Shown: positions 17,590 through 26,679, counted from the first letter of the stretch. The stretch: 64,000 nucleotides of DNA from Candidatus Jettenia ecosi (GCA_005524015.1 SULG01000003.1:1-64000), one strand, 5' to 3'. Notes: a model not told the origin generated them from the sequence alone. A program made the numbers and translations.

Positions 17590-18384
17590 TTACTTTGATT
17601 TCCTGAGAAAATGCTCGTAAGCAATAATTGCTGCGCCTAACGCTGTAGTAATTTGTGGGTCAGATGGAATATGCAGTTTGACTCCCAATTCCTGTTCCAA
17701 TGCAATCTTCAATCCTTGATTAAAGGCAGGACCTCCATCGAAAAATACAGCTTCTCTGATACCAATTTTCTTAACCATAGCGCCTACCCTCTTAGCAATT
17801 GATTTGTGGATACCCGCAATTATATCAGGTACCTGCCTTCCTTGTGATAATAAGGAAATAACCTCAGACTCGCCAAAAACTGTGCATAAGCTATTTATAG
17901 GTGGTATATCCTCTGCCTTTTGAGATAATGTACCCAATTCATCTAATTCCACTTCAAGGATGCGGCTCATAACTTCCAGAAATCGACCTGTTCCAGCGGC
18001 ACATTTATCATTCATCGCAAAATCCAACATTATGCCATTGTTATCTAAAGCAATTACTTTACAATCCTGACCTCCAATATTTATAATGGTTCTTACGTTT
18101 TCCTTTTCATGCATGAGCCATTTAGCTGCTCTCGCGTTGGCGGTTATTTCGGTGACAATCTCATTAGCAAAGATCATCCTGCGACCATACCCTGTGGCCA
18201 CAACATATTGAATTTCTTCTTCTTTTAGATTATAATCCTCTAACACATCACTGAGCAACTGTTTTACCGTTTTTTTGCAATTAGCTCCTGTGGAGGAGAG
18301 CCTTGAACCAAGTACTGTGTTGTCCCGCATTATTACTATCTTTGTGGTGGTCGAACCGATATCAATTCCTGCGACTATTACCAT
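17590..18384 (-). CDS. 2-hydroxyacyl-CoA dehydratase / BCR-type activator ATPase
   Basis: A 264-residue member of the BadF/BadG/BcrA/HgdC ATPase family. These homodimers hold one [4Fe-4S] cluster between subunits and use ATP to drive an electron into a dehydratase or reductase. The phosphate-binding GIDIGSTTTK (residues 6-15), INIGGQDCK, and the two cluster cysteines C128 (NDKCAAGTGRF) and C167 (NSLCTVFGESE) are all present. No dehydratase subunits are adjacent, so its partner is unknown. It converges with the phosphatase gene. Confidence 0.88.
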   Translation of the reverse strand: MVIVAGIDIGSTTTKIVIMRDNTVLGSRLSSTGANCKKTVKQLLSDVLEDYNLKEEEIQYVVATGYGRRMIFANEIVTEITANARAAKWLMHEKENVRTIINIGGQDCKVIALDNNGIMLDFAMNDKCAAGTGRFLEVMSRILEVELDELGTLSQKAEDIPPINSLCTVFGESEVISLLSQGRQVPDIIAGIHKSIAKRVGAMVKKIGIREAVFFDGGPAFNQGLKIALEQELGVKLHIPSDPQITTALGAAIIAYEHFLRKSK

Positions 18385-18678
18385 GGCTATATAGTAATAA
18401 TTATAGATATGGAGGGCAAGGTAAAAGGGGGATTATTTTCAAGGCATTTTCAGATATTCTCACATGTTTTTTTGGCTTGACGCTATCCCAAACCTATTTC
18501 TGTACGGAAACCTATCTCTATCTTCAAATGATTCTAGATACTAAATTAAGGTTTTGGGATGACCTCTAGTGTAACGTCTCATTAAAATGTATTAAGTGAT
18601 GATCTGAATTCATGTGTGTAAGTAATAAGAGAATAATATACCAGAGATGTTTAATACCACAAGCCCTCTGTATTTTTA
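18385..18678. other. Intergenic region, no gene seen
   Basis: This AT-rich spacer between the divergent activator gene and the typA promoter holds no convincing coding region. An imperfect inverted repeat (ATCCCAAACCT near 18487 and AGGTTTTGGGAT near 18550) spans about 70 nt, but it has no T-run and could be chance. Confidence 0.5.
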
Positions 18679-18707
18679 TTGACAAAAAAGATTTTATTTG
18701 TCATAAT
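18679..18707 (+). promoter_or_regulatory. Sigma70-type promoter upstream of typA
   Basis: TTGACA at 18679-18684, a 17-nt spacer and CATAAT at 18702-18707 make a near-consensus promoter pointing toward typA. The expected transcript start is near 18714, about 140 nt before the typA ATG. A terminator-like hairpin lies inside this leader. Confidence 0.7.
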
Positions 18708-18762
18708 TTAAAGTGTTTTATATAGCGTAGTTGTAGGCTTAATAATTTACTATGATATTTGT

Positions 18763-18797
18763 AAAGCCGCTACGATTTTTCGTTGCGGCTTTTTTTA
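18763..18797 (+). promoter_or_regulatory. Terminator-like hairpin in the typA leader (possible attenuator)
   Basis: AAAGCCGC (18763-18770) pairs with GCGGCTTT (18785-18792). The stem extends inward through TACG and CGTT with one T-T mismatch, around a 6-nt loop, and is followed by a run of T. It has the form of an intrinsic terminator. It lies between the predicted promoter (18679) and the typA start (18855), and no other + strand gene lies upstream for 1.1 kb. It could therefore attenuate typA or end a short leader RNA of about 80 nt. Confidence 0.65.
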
Positions 18798-18854
18798 TTT
18801 ATATGCAATTTTACGGATCAGTTGCATTATTATGTGGTATATTTGAGGAATAAC

Positions 18855-20717
18855 ATGACACAGTTAGTAAGAGATGATATACGTAATGTGGCAATTATTG
18901 CCCACGTTGACCATGGAAAGACCACCCTTGTTGATCAATTGCTTAAACAGAGCGGCACATTCCGGGCTAATCAGCAGATACAGAATGTAGAGAGAATTAT
19001 GGATTCCAATGATCTCGAACGTGAGCGGGGTATTACCATTTTAGCAAAGAATACTGCTATTAATTATAAAGGGGTAAAGATTAACATTATTGATACTCCC
19101 GGACATGCTGATTTCGGCGGAGAAGTGGAGCGCGTTCTTAAGATGGCTGACGGTGTCTTATTGCTGGTAGATGCAGCTGAAGGAACTATGCCTCAGACAA
19201 GATTTGTACTTCGTAAAGCGTTGAGTTATAATTTAAGGCCTCTTGTGGTGATCAATAAGATTGATAGACCCGATGCCCGTTGTGTAGAAGTGCTGAATGA
19301 GGTCTTTGATCTCTTTGTTGAGCTGAATGCAACTGATGAACAGTTGGATTTTATGGTGCTTTATGCTAGCGGACGTGAAGGTTTTGCAAAGTTATTTCTG
19401 GAAGAAGCTAATAAGGATATTACCCCATTACTTGATGCTATTTTACACTATGTTCCCAAGCCCAATGGTGATCCTAACGGATCACTGCAAATGCAAATAA
19501 CCTCATTAGATTATAATGATTATGTTGGTCGAATTGGTATTGGTAGAATATTCATGGGTAATATTAATGCAGGTCAGCAAGTTACGAGAATTGATAAAGA
19601 TGGTAAACAAACAGTACATAAAGTGGTAGAACTATTTACTTTTACAGGGCTAGGAAGACAAACTATAAAATCGGCTAGCGCTGGCGATATCGTTGCTATA
19701 ACCGGGATTGAGAATATTGATATTAGTGACACGATTGCATCTCTTGAGAACCCGCAAGCAATGCCAAAAATTAGTATCGATGAACCAACGCTCTCCATGA
19801 TATTTTCTGTCAATAATTCTCCTTTTAGTGGTCGAGATGGTAAATATGTGACCAGCAGAAATTTGAGGGAGAGGCTTTATAGAGAACTTCGTTCGAATGT
19901 AGCTCTTAAAGTGGAAGATACGGAGACGCCAGACGCATTCCGGATTTCAGGTCGCGGGCTTTTGCACCTATCTGTATTAATTGAGAATATGCGACGGGAA
20001 GGTTATGAAATGCAGGTTTCAAAACCTAAGGTAATTTTTAAGGAACTAAAAGGGGAAAAGGCGGAACCTATAGAATATGTTGTTATCGATGTGCCGAAAG
20101 AATATGAAGGACAAGTTATCTCCTTATTAGGCGCCCGGAAGGGAGAGATGCTTAGTATGGACACCGATAAGGATATAACCCATTTTGAATTTAAGGTGCC
20201 ATCACGTGGTTTAATTGGGCTGAGAAACCGCATATTAAGTTCTACCCGTGGCGAAGCTGTAATGTACCATAATTTTTATGATTACGAGCCTTATAAGGGC
20301 GATATTGCTCATCGGATACAAGGTGTGTTAATTTCTATGGCGACAGGTGAGGCAACTACTTATGCTCTAGATGGATTGTTGGATAGGGGTATAATGTTCT
20401 TAAAACCAAGCGATCAAGTGTATGAAGGAATGATTGTAGGTGAACATTGTGAGCAGAACGATATTACAGTGAATGTCATCAGGGCAAAAAAGGCTACTAA
20501 TATCCGGTGTGCTACTGCTGAAAAAGGTATTAAACTCCCTCCACCCAGAGAATTCTCGTTGGAAATGGCTTTAGAATATATTGAGGAGGATGAGCTCGTA
20601 GAGATTACTCCAAAGACCTTTCGATTAAGGAAGAAGCTTCTTACTGAAAACGAGCGTAGGGTTGTTCGCAGACAGCAAACCTTGGAACCTGTGGAGACTT
20701 CTCCAGAGAAGGCATAA
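18855..20717 (+). CDS. typA: GTP-binding protein TypA/BipA
   Basis: A 620-residue translational GTPase of the EF-G/LepA superfamily, involved in 50S assembly and stress adaptation. G-domain motifs: AHVDHGKTT (G1), RGITI (G2), DTPGHADFG (G3), NKIDRPDA (G4). Domains III and V show [24 protein letters not shown] and [18 protein letters not shown], and the C-terminal BipA-specific part ends in a typical charged tail. ATG 18855 follows GAGGA and gives the family N terminus [17 protein letters not shown]. An upstream in-frame extension overlaps the leader hairpin and is rejected. Confidence 0.97.
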   Translation: MTQLVRDDIRNVAIIAHVDHGKTTLVDQLLKQSGTFRANQQIQNVERIMDSNDLERERGITILAKNTAINYKGVKINIIDTPGHADFGGEVERVLKMADGVLLLVDAAEGTMPQTRFVLRKALSYNLRPLVVINKIDRPDARCVEVLNEVFDLFVELNATDEQLDFMVLYASGREGFAKLFLEEANKDITPLLDAILHYVPKPNGDPNGSLQMQITSLDYNDYVGRIGIGRIFMGNINAGQQVTRIDKDGKQTVHKVVELFTFTGLGRQTIKSASAGDIVAITGIENIDISDTIASLENPQAMPKISIDEPTLSMIFSVNNSPFSGRDGKYVTSRNLRERLYRELRSNVALKVEDTETPDAFRISGRGLLHLSVLIENMRREGYEMQVSKPKVIFKELKGEKAEPIEYVVIDVPKEYEGQVISLLGARKGEMLSMDTDKDITHFEFKVPSRGLIGLRNRILSSTRGEAVMYHNFYDYEPYKGDIAHRIQGVLISMATGEATTYALDGLLDRGIMFLKPSDQVYEGMIVGEHCEQNDITVNVIRAKKATNIRCATAEKGIKLPPPREFSLEMALEYIEEDELVEITPKTFRLRKKLLTENERRVVRRQQTLEPVETSPEKA

Positions 20718-20736
20718 AGAACGTTATTCAGGCAAT

Positions 20737-20768
20737 AAAAAAGCAGGCTCTAAAGCCTGCTTTTTTTG
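20737..20768. terminator. Bidirectional terminator between typA and the HU gene
   Basis: AGCAGGCT (20742-20749) and AGCCTGCT (20754-20761) form an 8-bp stem with a CTAA loop, flanked by an A-run on the left and a T-run on the right. It can end transcription of both convergent genes, typA on + and the HU gene on -. Confidence 0.92.
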
Positions 20769-20789
20769 TTTATATATTTTAATAGCAAA

Positions 20790-21068
20790 TCATTTTTTAT
20801 TTACGATATTTTTAAAATCCTGTCCGGGAGTAAATTTTATCGCTTTGCTTGCTTTGATATTAATTGTAGCGCCTGTTTGTGGATTACGGCCTTTTCGTGC
20901 TTTTCTTTCTTTTACCGTGAAACTACCAAATCCAATCAGTCTGACTTCTTTATTTTTTTTAACACCAGTTTTTATACCATTTAAAACAGCATTTACTGCC
21001 TTTTCCCCGTTAGCCTTTGACATCTCACATTCCTTCGCCACCATTTCAACTAACTCCTGCTTATTCAT
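20790..21068 (-). CDS. hup: HU/IHF-family DNA-binding protein
   Basis: A 92-residue histone-like protein. It begins MNKQELVEMVAKECEMSK and contains the family signature GFGSFTVKERKARKGRNPQTG, followed by KASKAIKFTPGQDFKNIV. HU bends DNA and compacts the nucleoid as a dimer. ATG at 21068 is chosen because AAAGGAGG lies 8 nt upstream; an upstream TTG would place the ribosome-binding site inside the gene. HU versus IHF cannot be settled, though the sequence looks more HU-like. Confidence 0.94.
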   Translation of the reverse strand: MNKQELVEMVAKECEMSKANGEKAVNAVLNGIKTGVKKNKEVRLIGFGSFTVKERKARKGRNPQTGATINIKASKAIKFTPGQDFKNIVNKK

Positions 21069-21121
21069 CCAATAACCTCCTTTCAAAAATAGTTTATATA
21101 AGGTACGCTGAGTTTGGGGGT

Positions 21122-21150
21122 AGAATACATTAAATGAGCTTCTGAATCAA
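21122..21150 (-). promoter_or_regulatory. Candidate promoter for the HU gene
   Basis: On the - strand TTGATT (21150-21145), a 17-nt spacer and TATTCT (21127-21122) resemble a sigma70 promoter. It lies about 54 nt upstream of the HU start codon. Spacing is right but the -10 is weak. Confidence 0.4.
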
Positions 21151-21283
21151 GTATTTTCTGGATTATTTTGAAAATAATATTTTTATAAAATAAGAATATT
21201 TATTGATGCATGCGCTAAATGTCTCATTTTAGAAATGCAACTACGGAACAAAAATTGTCCCATCTGGTGTAATCTTTCCCATC

Positions 21284-22021
21284 TTAACTGTATAATACAG
21301 ATCTTTTAAATTCTTTTTCTAATACTCTTCCAACAATGATAAGCGCTGTCTTTTTTATAGATTCTTGTTTAACCTTTTCAGCAATATCCGATAATTTTGA
21401 ACGGATAATTTTTTGATCAGGCCAGGTCGCTTTATAAACGACAGCAACTGGACAATTATTGCTATAATGGGACGACAATATCTTCACGATTTCTTCAATT
21501 TTATCAATACTCAAAAAAATACAGAGTGTAGGAGTTGCGGCTGCTAAGGCGCTCAAGTGCTCTTTTTCAGGAATAGGGGTTTTTCCCTCCATACGGGTAA
21601 TTACAATGGTTTGTGTAACGCCCGGGAGGGTTAATTCCTGCCTTAAAACTGCGGCAGCAGCGACAAAGGAGCTGACTCCCGGAATAACCTCATACGGAAT
21701 TCCTAGCTCATCCAGTGCATGCATTTGTTCCTGTATTGCGCCATAAATCGACGGGTCTCCTGAATGTATCCTTACGACATCCGTATTTTGTTCCATTGCT
21801 TCTTTATAGAGAACCACCATATCCTCCAGGCTCATACATGAAGAATCATATATCTTTGCATGCATCGGAAGATGTTTCAGTAATTCTGCATTTACGAGAG
21901 AGCCTGCGTAAATACAGTAGCCTGCATGTTGAATAGCCTTGAGTCCCTTGATTGTGAGCAATTCAGGGTCACCTGGCCCTGCCCCTATAAAAAATACTTT
22001 CATAGATGTTTTAGTTTCCAT
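21284..22021 (-). CDS. cobM: Precorrin-4 / cobalt-precorrin-4 C11-methyltransferase
   Basis: A SAM-dependent tetrapyrrole methylase that methylates C11 of (cobalt-)precorrin-4 in corrin ring synthesis (CobM/CbiF). Marks are MKVFFIGAGPGDPELLTIKG, AGSLVN, and VRIHSGDPSIYGAIQEQM, with VIPGVSSFVAAAA. It is 246 residues from ATG 22021 (GGAAAG just upstream). ATG 22003 gives the more typical start MKVFFIGAG and is an equal option. No other cob gene adjoins it; cobS, cobU and cobK are 5-26 kb away. Confidence 0.92.
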   Translation of the reverse strand: METKTSMKVFFIGAGPGDPELLTIKGLKAIQHAGYCIYAGSLVNAELLKHLPMHAKIYDSSCMSLEDMVVLYKEAMEQNTDVVRIHSGDPSIYGAIQEQMHALDELGIPYEVIPGVSSFVAAAAVLRQELTLPGVTQTIVITRMEGKTPIPEKEHLSALAAATPTLCIFLSIDKIEEIVKILSSHYSNNCPVAVVYKATWPDQKIIRSKLSDIAEKVKQESIKKTALIIVGRVLEKEFKRSVLYS

Positions 22022-22376
22022 CTTTCCAGTGAATAGCATTGATGATAACTTTTTTTGATTCCTCTCCTACAATTTTAAATTGGCTCTCCTTTACCAGATA
22101 GGTAGAAGCCTCTTTACTGCTTGTTCGTACAGTCACTATCCAGAATCCTCCCTCTTTGCCTACCGATTCAATCCTTCCTTTCTTCACACTTACACTGATA
22201 TTTAACATAGATTCCTGTTCGCTATCTGATATTTGCCGGACACTTTCTACAGCAAATATGTTCGGTAGACCAGTTTTTAGCCTGATCTCAGGGGACTCGT
22301 AATCATAAAATTGTCCAAATACCGGAAAAGATATACTGCATAATACAAAAATATACAGAAATATTTTATTCTTCAT
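22011..22376 (-). CDS. Hypothetical exported protein
   Basis: I do not recognise this 121-residue protein. From ATG 22376 (AGAGGA 8-13 nt upstream) it has a lysine start and hydrophobic stretch MKNKIFLYIFVLCSISFPVFG, then QFYDYES, which looks like a cleaved signal peptide. The mature part is small, charged and beta-rich (KIVGEESKKVIINAIHW near the end), perhaps a pilus-assembly or periplasmic accessory protein, but this is not supported. It ends in an 11-nt overlap with the cobM start. Confidence 0.6.
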   Translation of the reverse strand: MKNKIFLYIFVLCSISFPVFGQFYDYESPEIRLKTGLPNIFAVESVRQISDSEQESMLNISVSVKKGRIESVGKEGGFWIVTVRTSSKEASTYLVKESQFKIVGEESKKVIINAIHWKDGN

Positions 22377-22546
22377 GTAGTTATCCTCTTCATGTTTGAT
22401 AGGTGAATTCAAAGTTTACAGGTCGTTATTCTACACAGAGAACAGATAGGTAGCAATTAATTTTTTGACTTACCGAGTATTTGAGAAAATTTTCAGTTTT
22501 TTTATAGAGCAACCCAATAATGGATTTTTAAAATAGGTATATTATA

Positions 22547-22575
22547 TTGACACATAACAAATTGTTATTTATATT
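22547..22575 (+). promoter_or_regulatory. Promoter for kdsA with an internal dyad
   Basis: TTGACA at 22547-22552, a 17-nt spacer and TATATT at 22570-22575 form a strong sigma70-type promoter 60 nt before kdsA. The spacer contains a palindrome with arms ATAACAA and TTGTTAT around one central A (22554-22568). That is a good position for a repressor or activator operator. Confidence 0.68.
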
Positions 22576-22634
22576 ACGTAATCGTTATTTTTACCCTATT
22601 CTCCTATGAGTTTAATCCTGATACTTTCTGTAAA

Positions 22635-23468
22635 ATGATGCATATTAAAAATTTGTCTATAGGGCAAGGCTTGCCCCTGATCTTCATCGCTGGTCCATGC
22701 GTTATAGAAAGCTTTGAGAGTTGTTTGAAATTAGCAGAAGAATTAAAGACCTTTTTTCAAATAAAAAACATGCCTTTTATTTTTAAGGCATCATACGATA
22801 AGGCAAACCGGACATCCGTTCATTCGTACAGGGGACCAGGTCTTAAAGAGGGAATAAGGATTCTCGCCGATATTAAAAAGAGATTGGATGTATTAGTGCT
22901 TTCTGACGTTCATTGTAAGGAAGATATACCAATCGTATCAGAAACGCTGGATATAATACAAATTCCTGCTTTTCTCTGTCGCCAAACCGATTTAATTCTG
23001 GCAGCAGCAAAAACGGGTAAACCCATTAATATAAAAAAGGGACAATTTTTGGCTCCTTGGGATATGAAAGCCGTTGTTGAAAAAATACGAAGTACCGGGA
23101 ATGAACAGATTTTATTAACAGAACGGGGAACTTCCTTTGGTTATAATAATCTTGTAAGCGATATGCGATCGTTGGTTATTATGCGTAAATTAGGGTATCC
23201 TGTGATTTATGATGCCACACATAGTGTTCAATTACCGGGGGGGAGAGGAAATACTTCTGGAGGTGAAAGGGACATGATTATACCCCTTGCCAGAGCCGCT
23301 GTGGCGACAGGATGTGATGGATTGTTCCTGGAAGTACACGATAATCCTGAGAAAGCACTGTCTGATGCCTCAACCATGCTGCCGATAAAAGATATTCCTT
23401 ATCTCATTGAGCAGTTATCTGAGATCCATAACATTATTAAGCCTGATCTTAAACAAGAGGCATCTTAA
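22635..23468 (+). CDS. kdsA: 3-deoxy-8-phosphooctulonate synthase (KDO-8-P synthase)
   Basis: The 277-residue enzyme condenses phosphoenolpyruvate with arabinose 5-phosphate to KDO-8-phosphate, the first step toward the lipopolysaccharide inner-core sugar KDO. Visible motifs are FIAGPCVIES, FKASYDKANRTS, NIKKGQFLAPWDM, LTERGTSFGYNNLVSDMR and DATHSVQLPGG, with FLEVHDNPEKALSD near the end. The N in KKGQFL region and cysteine in AGPCVIE help separate metal-dependent from metal-independent forms but I do not assign this. It implies an outer membrane with KDO. Confidence 0.95.
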   Translation: MMHIKNLSIGQGLPLIFIAGPCVIESFESCLKLAEELKTFFQIKNMPFIFKASYDKANRTSVHSYRGPGLKEGIRILADIKKRLDVLVLSDVHCKEDIPIVSETLDIIQIPAFLCRQTDLILAAAKTGKPINIKKGQFLAPWDMKAVVEKIRSTGNEQILLTERGTSFGYNNLVSDMRSLVIMRKLGYPVIYDATHSVQLPGGRGNTSGGERDMIIPLARAAVATGCDGLFLEVHDNPEKALSDASTMLPIKDIPYLIEQLSEIHNIIKPDLKQEAS

Positions 23469-23536
23469 GGCAGAATAACTATTGTAAATAAAAAAATTTT
23501 CCGTATAATACATATTTTATAGTAAGTATTATTTTA

Positions 23537-23609
23537 GCCCGCGTAGCTCAATTGGCGGAGCACGTCATTCGTAATGATGAGGTTGTCGGTTCGACTCCGA
23601 TCGCGGGCT
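23537..23609 (+). tRNA. tRNA-Thr (anticodon CGU)
   Basis: A 73-nt cloverleaf. The acceptor GCCCGCG pairs with CGCGGGC; the D stem is GCTC/GAGC; the anticodon stem is CGTCA/TGATG with loop TTCGTAA. The T stem is GTCGG/CCGAT with TTCGACT, and the discriminator base is T. The anticodon at 23570-23572 is CGT, reading ACG (Thr). The CCA end is not encoded (TTT follows). Confidence 0.95.
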
Positions 23610-23806
23610 TTGTGAATTATTGGATAAAGTTAGAGGTTGACCCCTCCTAGTTATTACGAGACATATCAGACAGCATAATATAAAACAGCACATTTCTCTG
23701 ATTGGCAACTTACCTGATTACTATCTATCTTCCTTAAAAAATATCTAAAATCTGCGTTGCCTCTGATAACAAATGATGAAAAACAAATCGTAGCTGAATA
23801 AGTTGT

Positions 23807-25195
23807 ATGATGATTAATAAAAAAAGAGTATTTGTATTAGGTTTAGACTCAATGCCGCCTGAGCTTTTTTTTGATCGATGGTTAAATCAATTACCTAATA
23901 TAAGACAACTTGTTTCTCGTAGTATTTACGGCGAGATGAAAAGTACTATTCCTGCTATTACCTGTCCGGCATGGATGTCTATGATGACAAGTGCTAACCC
24001 TGGCAGGTTAGGCTTATATGGGTTTAGAAACCGGTCGAATTATGATTATAATGGTTTGTCCTTTGCCAGTTCAAGGGCTATCCATATCGATACCGTATGG
24101 AATATTTTATCGAAACGAGGAAAAAAGGTTGTGGTAATTGGTGTTCCCATGACCTATCCCCCTCAACCAGTCAATGGATGTATGGTAACCTGTTTTATGA
24201 CGCCTGATACGACGTGTGAGTATACCTATCCGCCTAACTTAAAATTTGAGGTAGAAGATATCTCAAATGGTTATATTCTCGATGTAGAAGAATTTCGGAG
24301 CGAGAATAAAGAATCGATCCTAAAAACAATTTATGACATGACGGAGAAACGATTCAGGTTAACCCGGCATTTTATCCGTTCAAAGGAATGGGACTTCTTT
24401 ATGATGGTAGAGATGGGTTCTGATAGAATACATCATGCTTTCTGGAAGTATTTTGATGAGGATCATCCCAAATATATACCCGGCTCAAAATATCAGGATG
24501 CCGTTTTGAATTACTATAAGTACCTCGATAAAGAGATTGGTAGTATCTTGGATCTTTTACATGAAGATACTATGGTCCTCATTGTATCTGATCATGGAGC
24601 CAAGAGGATGATCGGGGGGATTCATATTAATGAATGGCTTATTCAAAACGGATACTTGAAATTAGTACAATATCCCAAAGAATCTATGCCGTTTAATAAG
24701 ATCATTGTCGATTGGGAGAATACAACGGTCTGGGGTGAAGGTGGTTATTATGGACGATTATTTATGAATGTAAAGGGTAGAGAACCTAAAGGGGTTATTG
24801 CGAAGCAGCACTATGAGCATTTTCGGAATGAACTGATAAAAAAACTAGAAGATCTTAGAGATGAGAATGGCAGGAATATTAATACGCAAGTATTTAAGCC
24901 TGAGGAGATTTACTCACAATGTAATGGTATACCACCGGATTTGATTGTGTACTACGGTGACCTCTTCTGGCGGTCTATTGGTAATGTTGGAAACAGGACG
25001 ATATGGGCTAGTGAAAACGATACAGGTCCGGATGATGCAAATCATTCCCAATATGGTATCTTTGTTATGAAGAGCGATAAAAATTATTACGGAATACGAC
25101 GTAAAGGTGTTACACTTTATGATATAGCCCCTACCATACTAAGCTATATGAATATTAAAATACCGGAGGATATGGAAGGTAAGGTAATTCAGTAA
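23807..25195 (+). CDS. AlkP-superfamily phosphodiesterase/phosphotransferase
   Basis: A 462-residue protein of the type I phosphodiesterase/nucleotide pyrophosphatase group. The first metal site is LGLDSMPPELF (D near residue 13), the probable nucleophile is the threonine in IPAITCPAWMSMM, and later metal ligands appear in MGSDRIHHAF and SDHGAKR and near DDANHSQYG. There is no signal peptide or membrane segment, so it should act in the cytosol. It lies 100 nt before a cysC-like kinase on the same strand. The substrate is not known. Confidence 0.83.
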   Translation: MMINKKRVFVLGLDSMPPELFFDRWLNQLPNIRQLVSRSIYGEMKSTIPAITCPAWMSMMTSANPGRLGLYGFRNRSNYDYNGLSFASSRAIHIDTVWNILSKRGKKVVVIGVPMTYPPQPVNGCMVTCFMTPDTTCEYTYPPNLKFEVEDISNGYILDVEEFRSENKESILKTIYDMTEKRFRLTRHFIRSKEWDFFMMVEMGSDRIHHAFWKYFDEDHPKYIPGSKYQDAVLNYYKYLDKEIGSILDLLHEDTMVLIVSDHGAKRMIGGIHINEWLIQNGYLKLVQYPKESMPFNKIIVDWENTTVWGEGGYYGRLFMNVKGREPKGVIAKQHYEHFRNELIKKLEDLRDENGRNINTQVFKPEEIYSQCNGIPPDLIVYYGDLFWRSIGNVGNRTIWASENDTGPDDANHSQYGIFVMKSDKNYYGIRRKGVTLYDIAPTILSYMNIKIPEDMEGKVIQ

Positions 25196-25295
25196 ACCCG
25201 GAGGGCTGCTGGTTTAGATATACGAAAGGATAACATGAGAATGTAGATTGGGAAATACAAAATGACGGGAGAGAATTTACAGTTTTCAAAGAAGG

Positions 25296-25907
25296 ATGGA
25301 AAAGATGAATAAAGGTTTTACCGTTTGGTTTACCGGATTATCAGGGGCAGGGAAGTCAACAATCTCTCATCTTCTGAAAGAAAAACTGAAAGAGTTTGGC
25401 AGAGATGTGGAAATACTCGATGATGATGTGGTGAGAACAAATCTTTGTCAGGATTTGGGTTTTAGTGAGCAGGACAGCGATATTACTATCCAACGTATTG
25501 CATTTATCTGCAAATTATTAACGAGAAATGGTGTTGCCGTTATTTCTGCTGCTATATCGCCTTACCGGGAAGCAAGGGACAAAGCCCGTAACGAAATTGG
25601 TAACTTTGTTGAGGTTTACGTGAAATGCCCTTTAGAGGTATGTGTTGAACGAGACGCTAAGGGATTATATAAGAAGTCGTTCAAAGGTGAGATTCACAGT
25701 TTTACAGGTGTTTCACATCCGTATGAGGAACCACAAAACCCCGAGCTTATACTGGAAACGAATAAGGAAAATGTTGAAGAATCCACCAATAAGATAATAA
25801 AAAAATTGATAGAGTTGGGATATCTTAATACGAAAGAAGATGTATATTCATCCGAAGAAGAGGGCATGATAATAAAAAGGCTATCCGGGCTGGGGTATAT
25901 TAATTAA
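25296..25907 (+). CDS. cysC: Adenylylsulfate (APS) kinase
   Basis: A 203-residue kinase that makes PAPS from APS and ATP. It shows the P-loop GLSGAGKSTIS at about residues 14-24, the LDDDVVRTNLCQDLGFSEQD substrate segment, SAAISPYREARD, and the lid region FTGVSHPYEEP. A short C-terminal extension repeats an L-GY-N pattern (IELGYLNT, SGLGYIN) and is not part of the core. Pairing with the preceding AlkP-type gene suggests sulfate-group activation for a shared pathway, but that is inference. Confidence 0.88.
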   Translation: MEKMNKGFTVWFTGLSGAGKSTISHLLKEKLKEFGRDVEILDDDVVRTNLCQDLGFSEQDSDITIQRIAFICKLLTRNGVAVISAAISPYREARDKARNEIGNFVEVYVKCPLEVCVERDAKGLYKKSFKGEIHSFTGVSHPYEEPQNPELILETNKENVEESTNKIIKKLIELGYLNTKEDVYSSEEEGMIIKRLSGLGYIN

Positions 25908-25946
25908 TAGGAATTTCAATAATGGCTCTCCTTCTTTCTCAGTAGT

Positions 25947-26543
25947 TTACTTATTTGCATAAGCAGTTTCTACAATACTTTTCGTCTTCATCGAAAATTT
26001 AGTGATGAGTTTATCCAGTTTAGGAATCAAAATAGGGGCTGCCGCTTTGGCTAAAATAGCGAGGAAAGTGTTATCAAATTTCAAATGGACGGCCGTTTTT
26101 ATATCCTCATAAGGGCCTATCTCATCTTTTTGTGTTGTATAATGAACCTCAAGTACAATAGACCCTGAAAAACTGAAAAATGTTGTGGCATTACCATGTC
26201 CCACATAGATTACTTTCTGTGGTTGTCGTTTCACTAACTGGAACTCTCCCACAATCCGTTTTGAGGGCATGCGTATGCCGTACTGGCCATCTTCTTTAAT
26301 TTCAAGTATCAATTCATTTCTCTTAAAATCCTTCCCCTGTTTCGTGAGCTCTTCTACATGTTCCATAAAATATTCAAGGGTCTCTTTATCGGTACGTACC
26401 GTAAGTGGCTTTTGAACTCTTGTGATCGTACTCCTATCAATAAGATGCTGTACTTTATCTACCGGTAAGGGATCTGAGTAGAGAGGTATGAGCCGTGAGT
26501 AGCAGAAGATGAAGATAAAGAGTATATAGTAAATAAAATGCAC
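25947..26543 (-). CDS. Hypothetical exported protein, SRPBCC-like
   Basis: The 198-residue product has an N-terminal hydrophobic segment (YYILFIFIFCYSRLIPL) followed by a soluble domain. Alternating beta pattern and a long C-terminal helix (KAAAPILIPKLDKLITKF) resemble START/SRPBCC proteins, but this is a weak shape match only. It lies between cysC and cobS in opposite direction. I cannot assign a function. Confidence 0.6.
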   Translation of the reverse strand: MHFIYYILFIFIFCYSRLIPLYSDPLPVDKVQHLIDRSTITRVQKPLTVRTDKETLEYFMEHVEELTKQGKDFKRNELILEIKEDGQYGIRMPSKRIVGEFQLVKRQPQKVIYVGHGNATTFFSFSGSIVLEVHYTTQKDEIGPYEDIKTAVHLKFDNTFLAILAKAAAPILIPKLDKLITKFSMKTKSIVETAYANK

Positions 26544-26679
26544 AGGTATTTATAAGAGGATAATTGAAATACAATCAATGTTCATTAAAAACAAAATTAT
26601 ATCACAAACATACGGTATGATAAAAGGGATTCTTGTTGACAGTTTTTATCAAAATGAATAAGCTCTTGAAGAAATAAAA

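Noticed and set aside
18783-18854. 24-codon N-terminal extension of typA
   Set aside because: It would start at a TTG inside the terminator-like hairpin, lacks a ribosome-binding site and is not part of the BipA family. ATG 18855 follows GAGGA and begins the conserved domain.
26544-26679. Cobalamin riboswitch before cobS
   Set aside because: The gap of 136 nt is too short and I do not see the B12-box pattern. A TTGACA at 26636 has only a weak -10.
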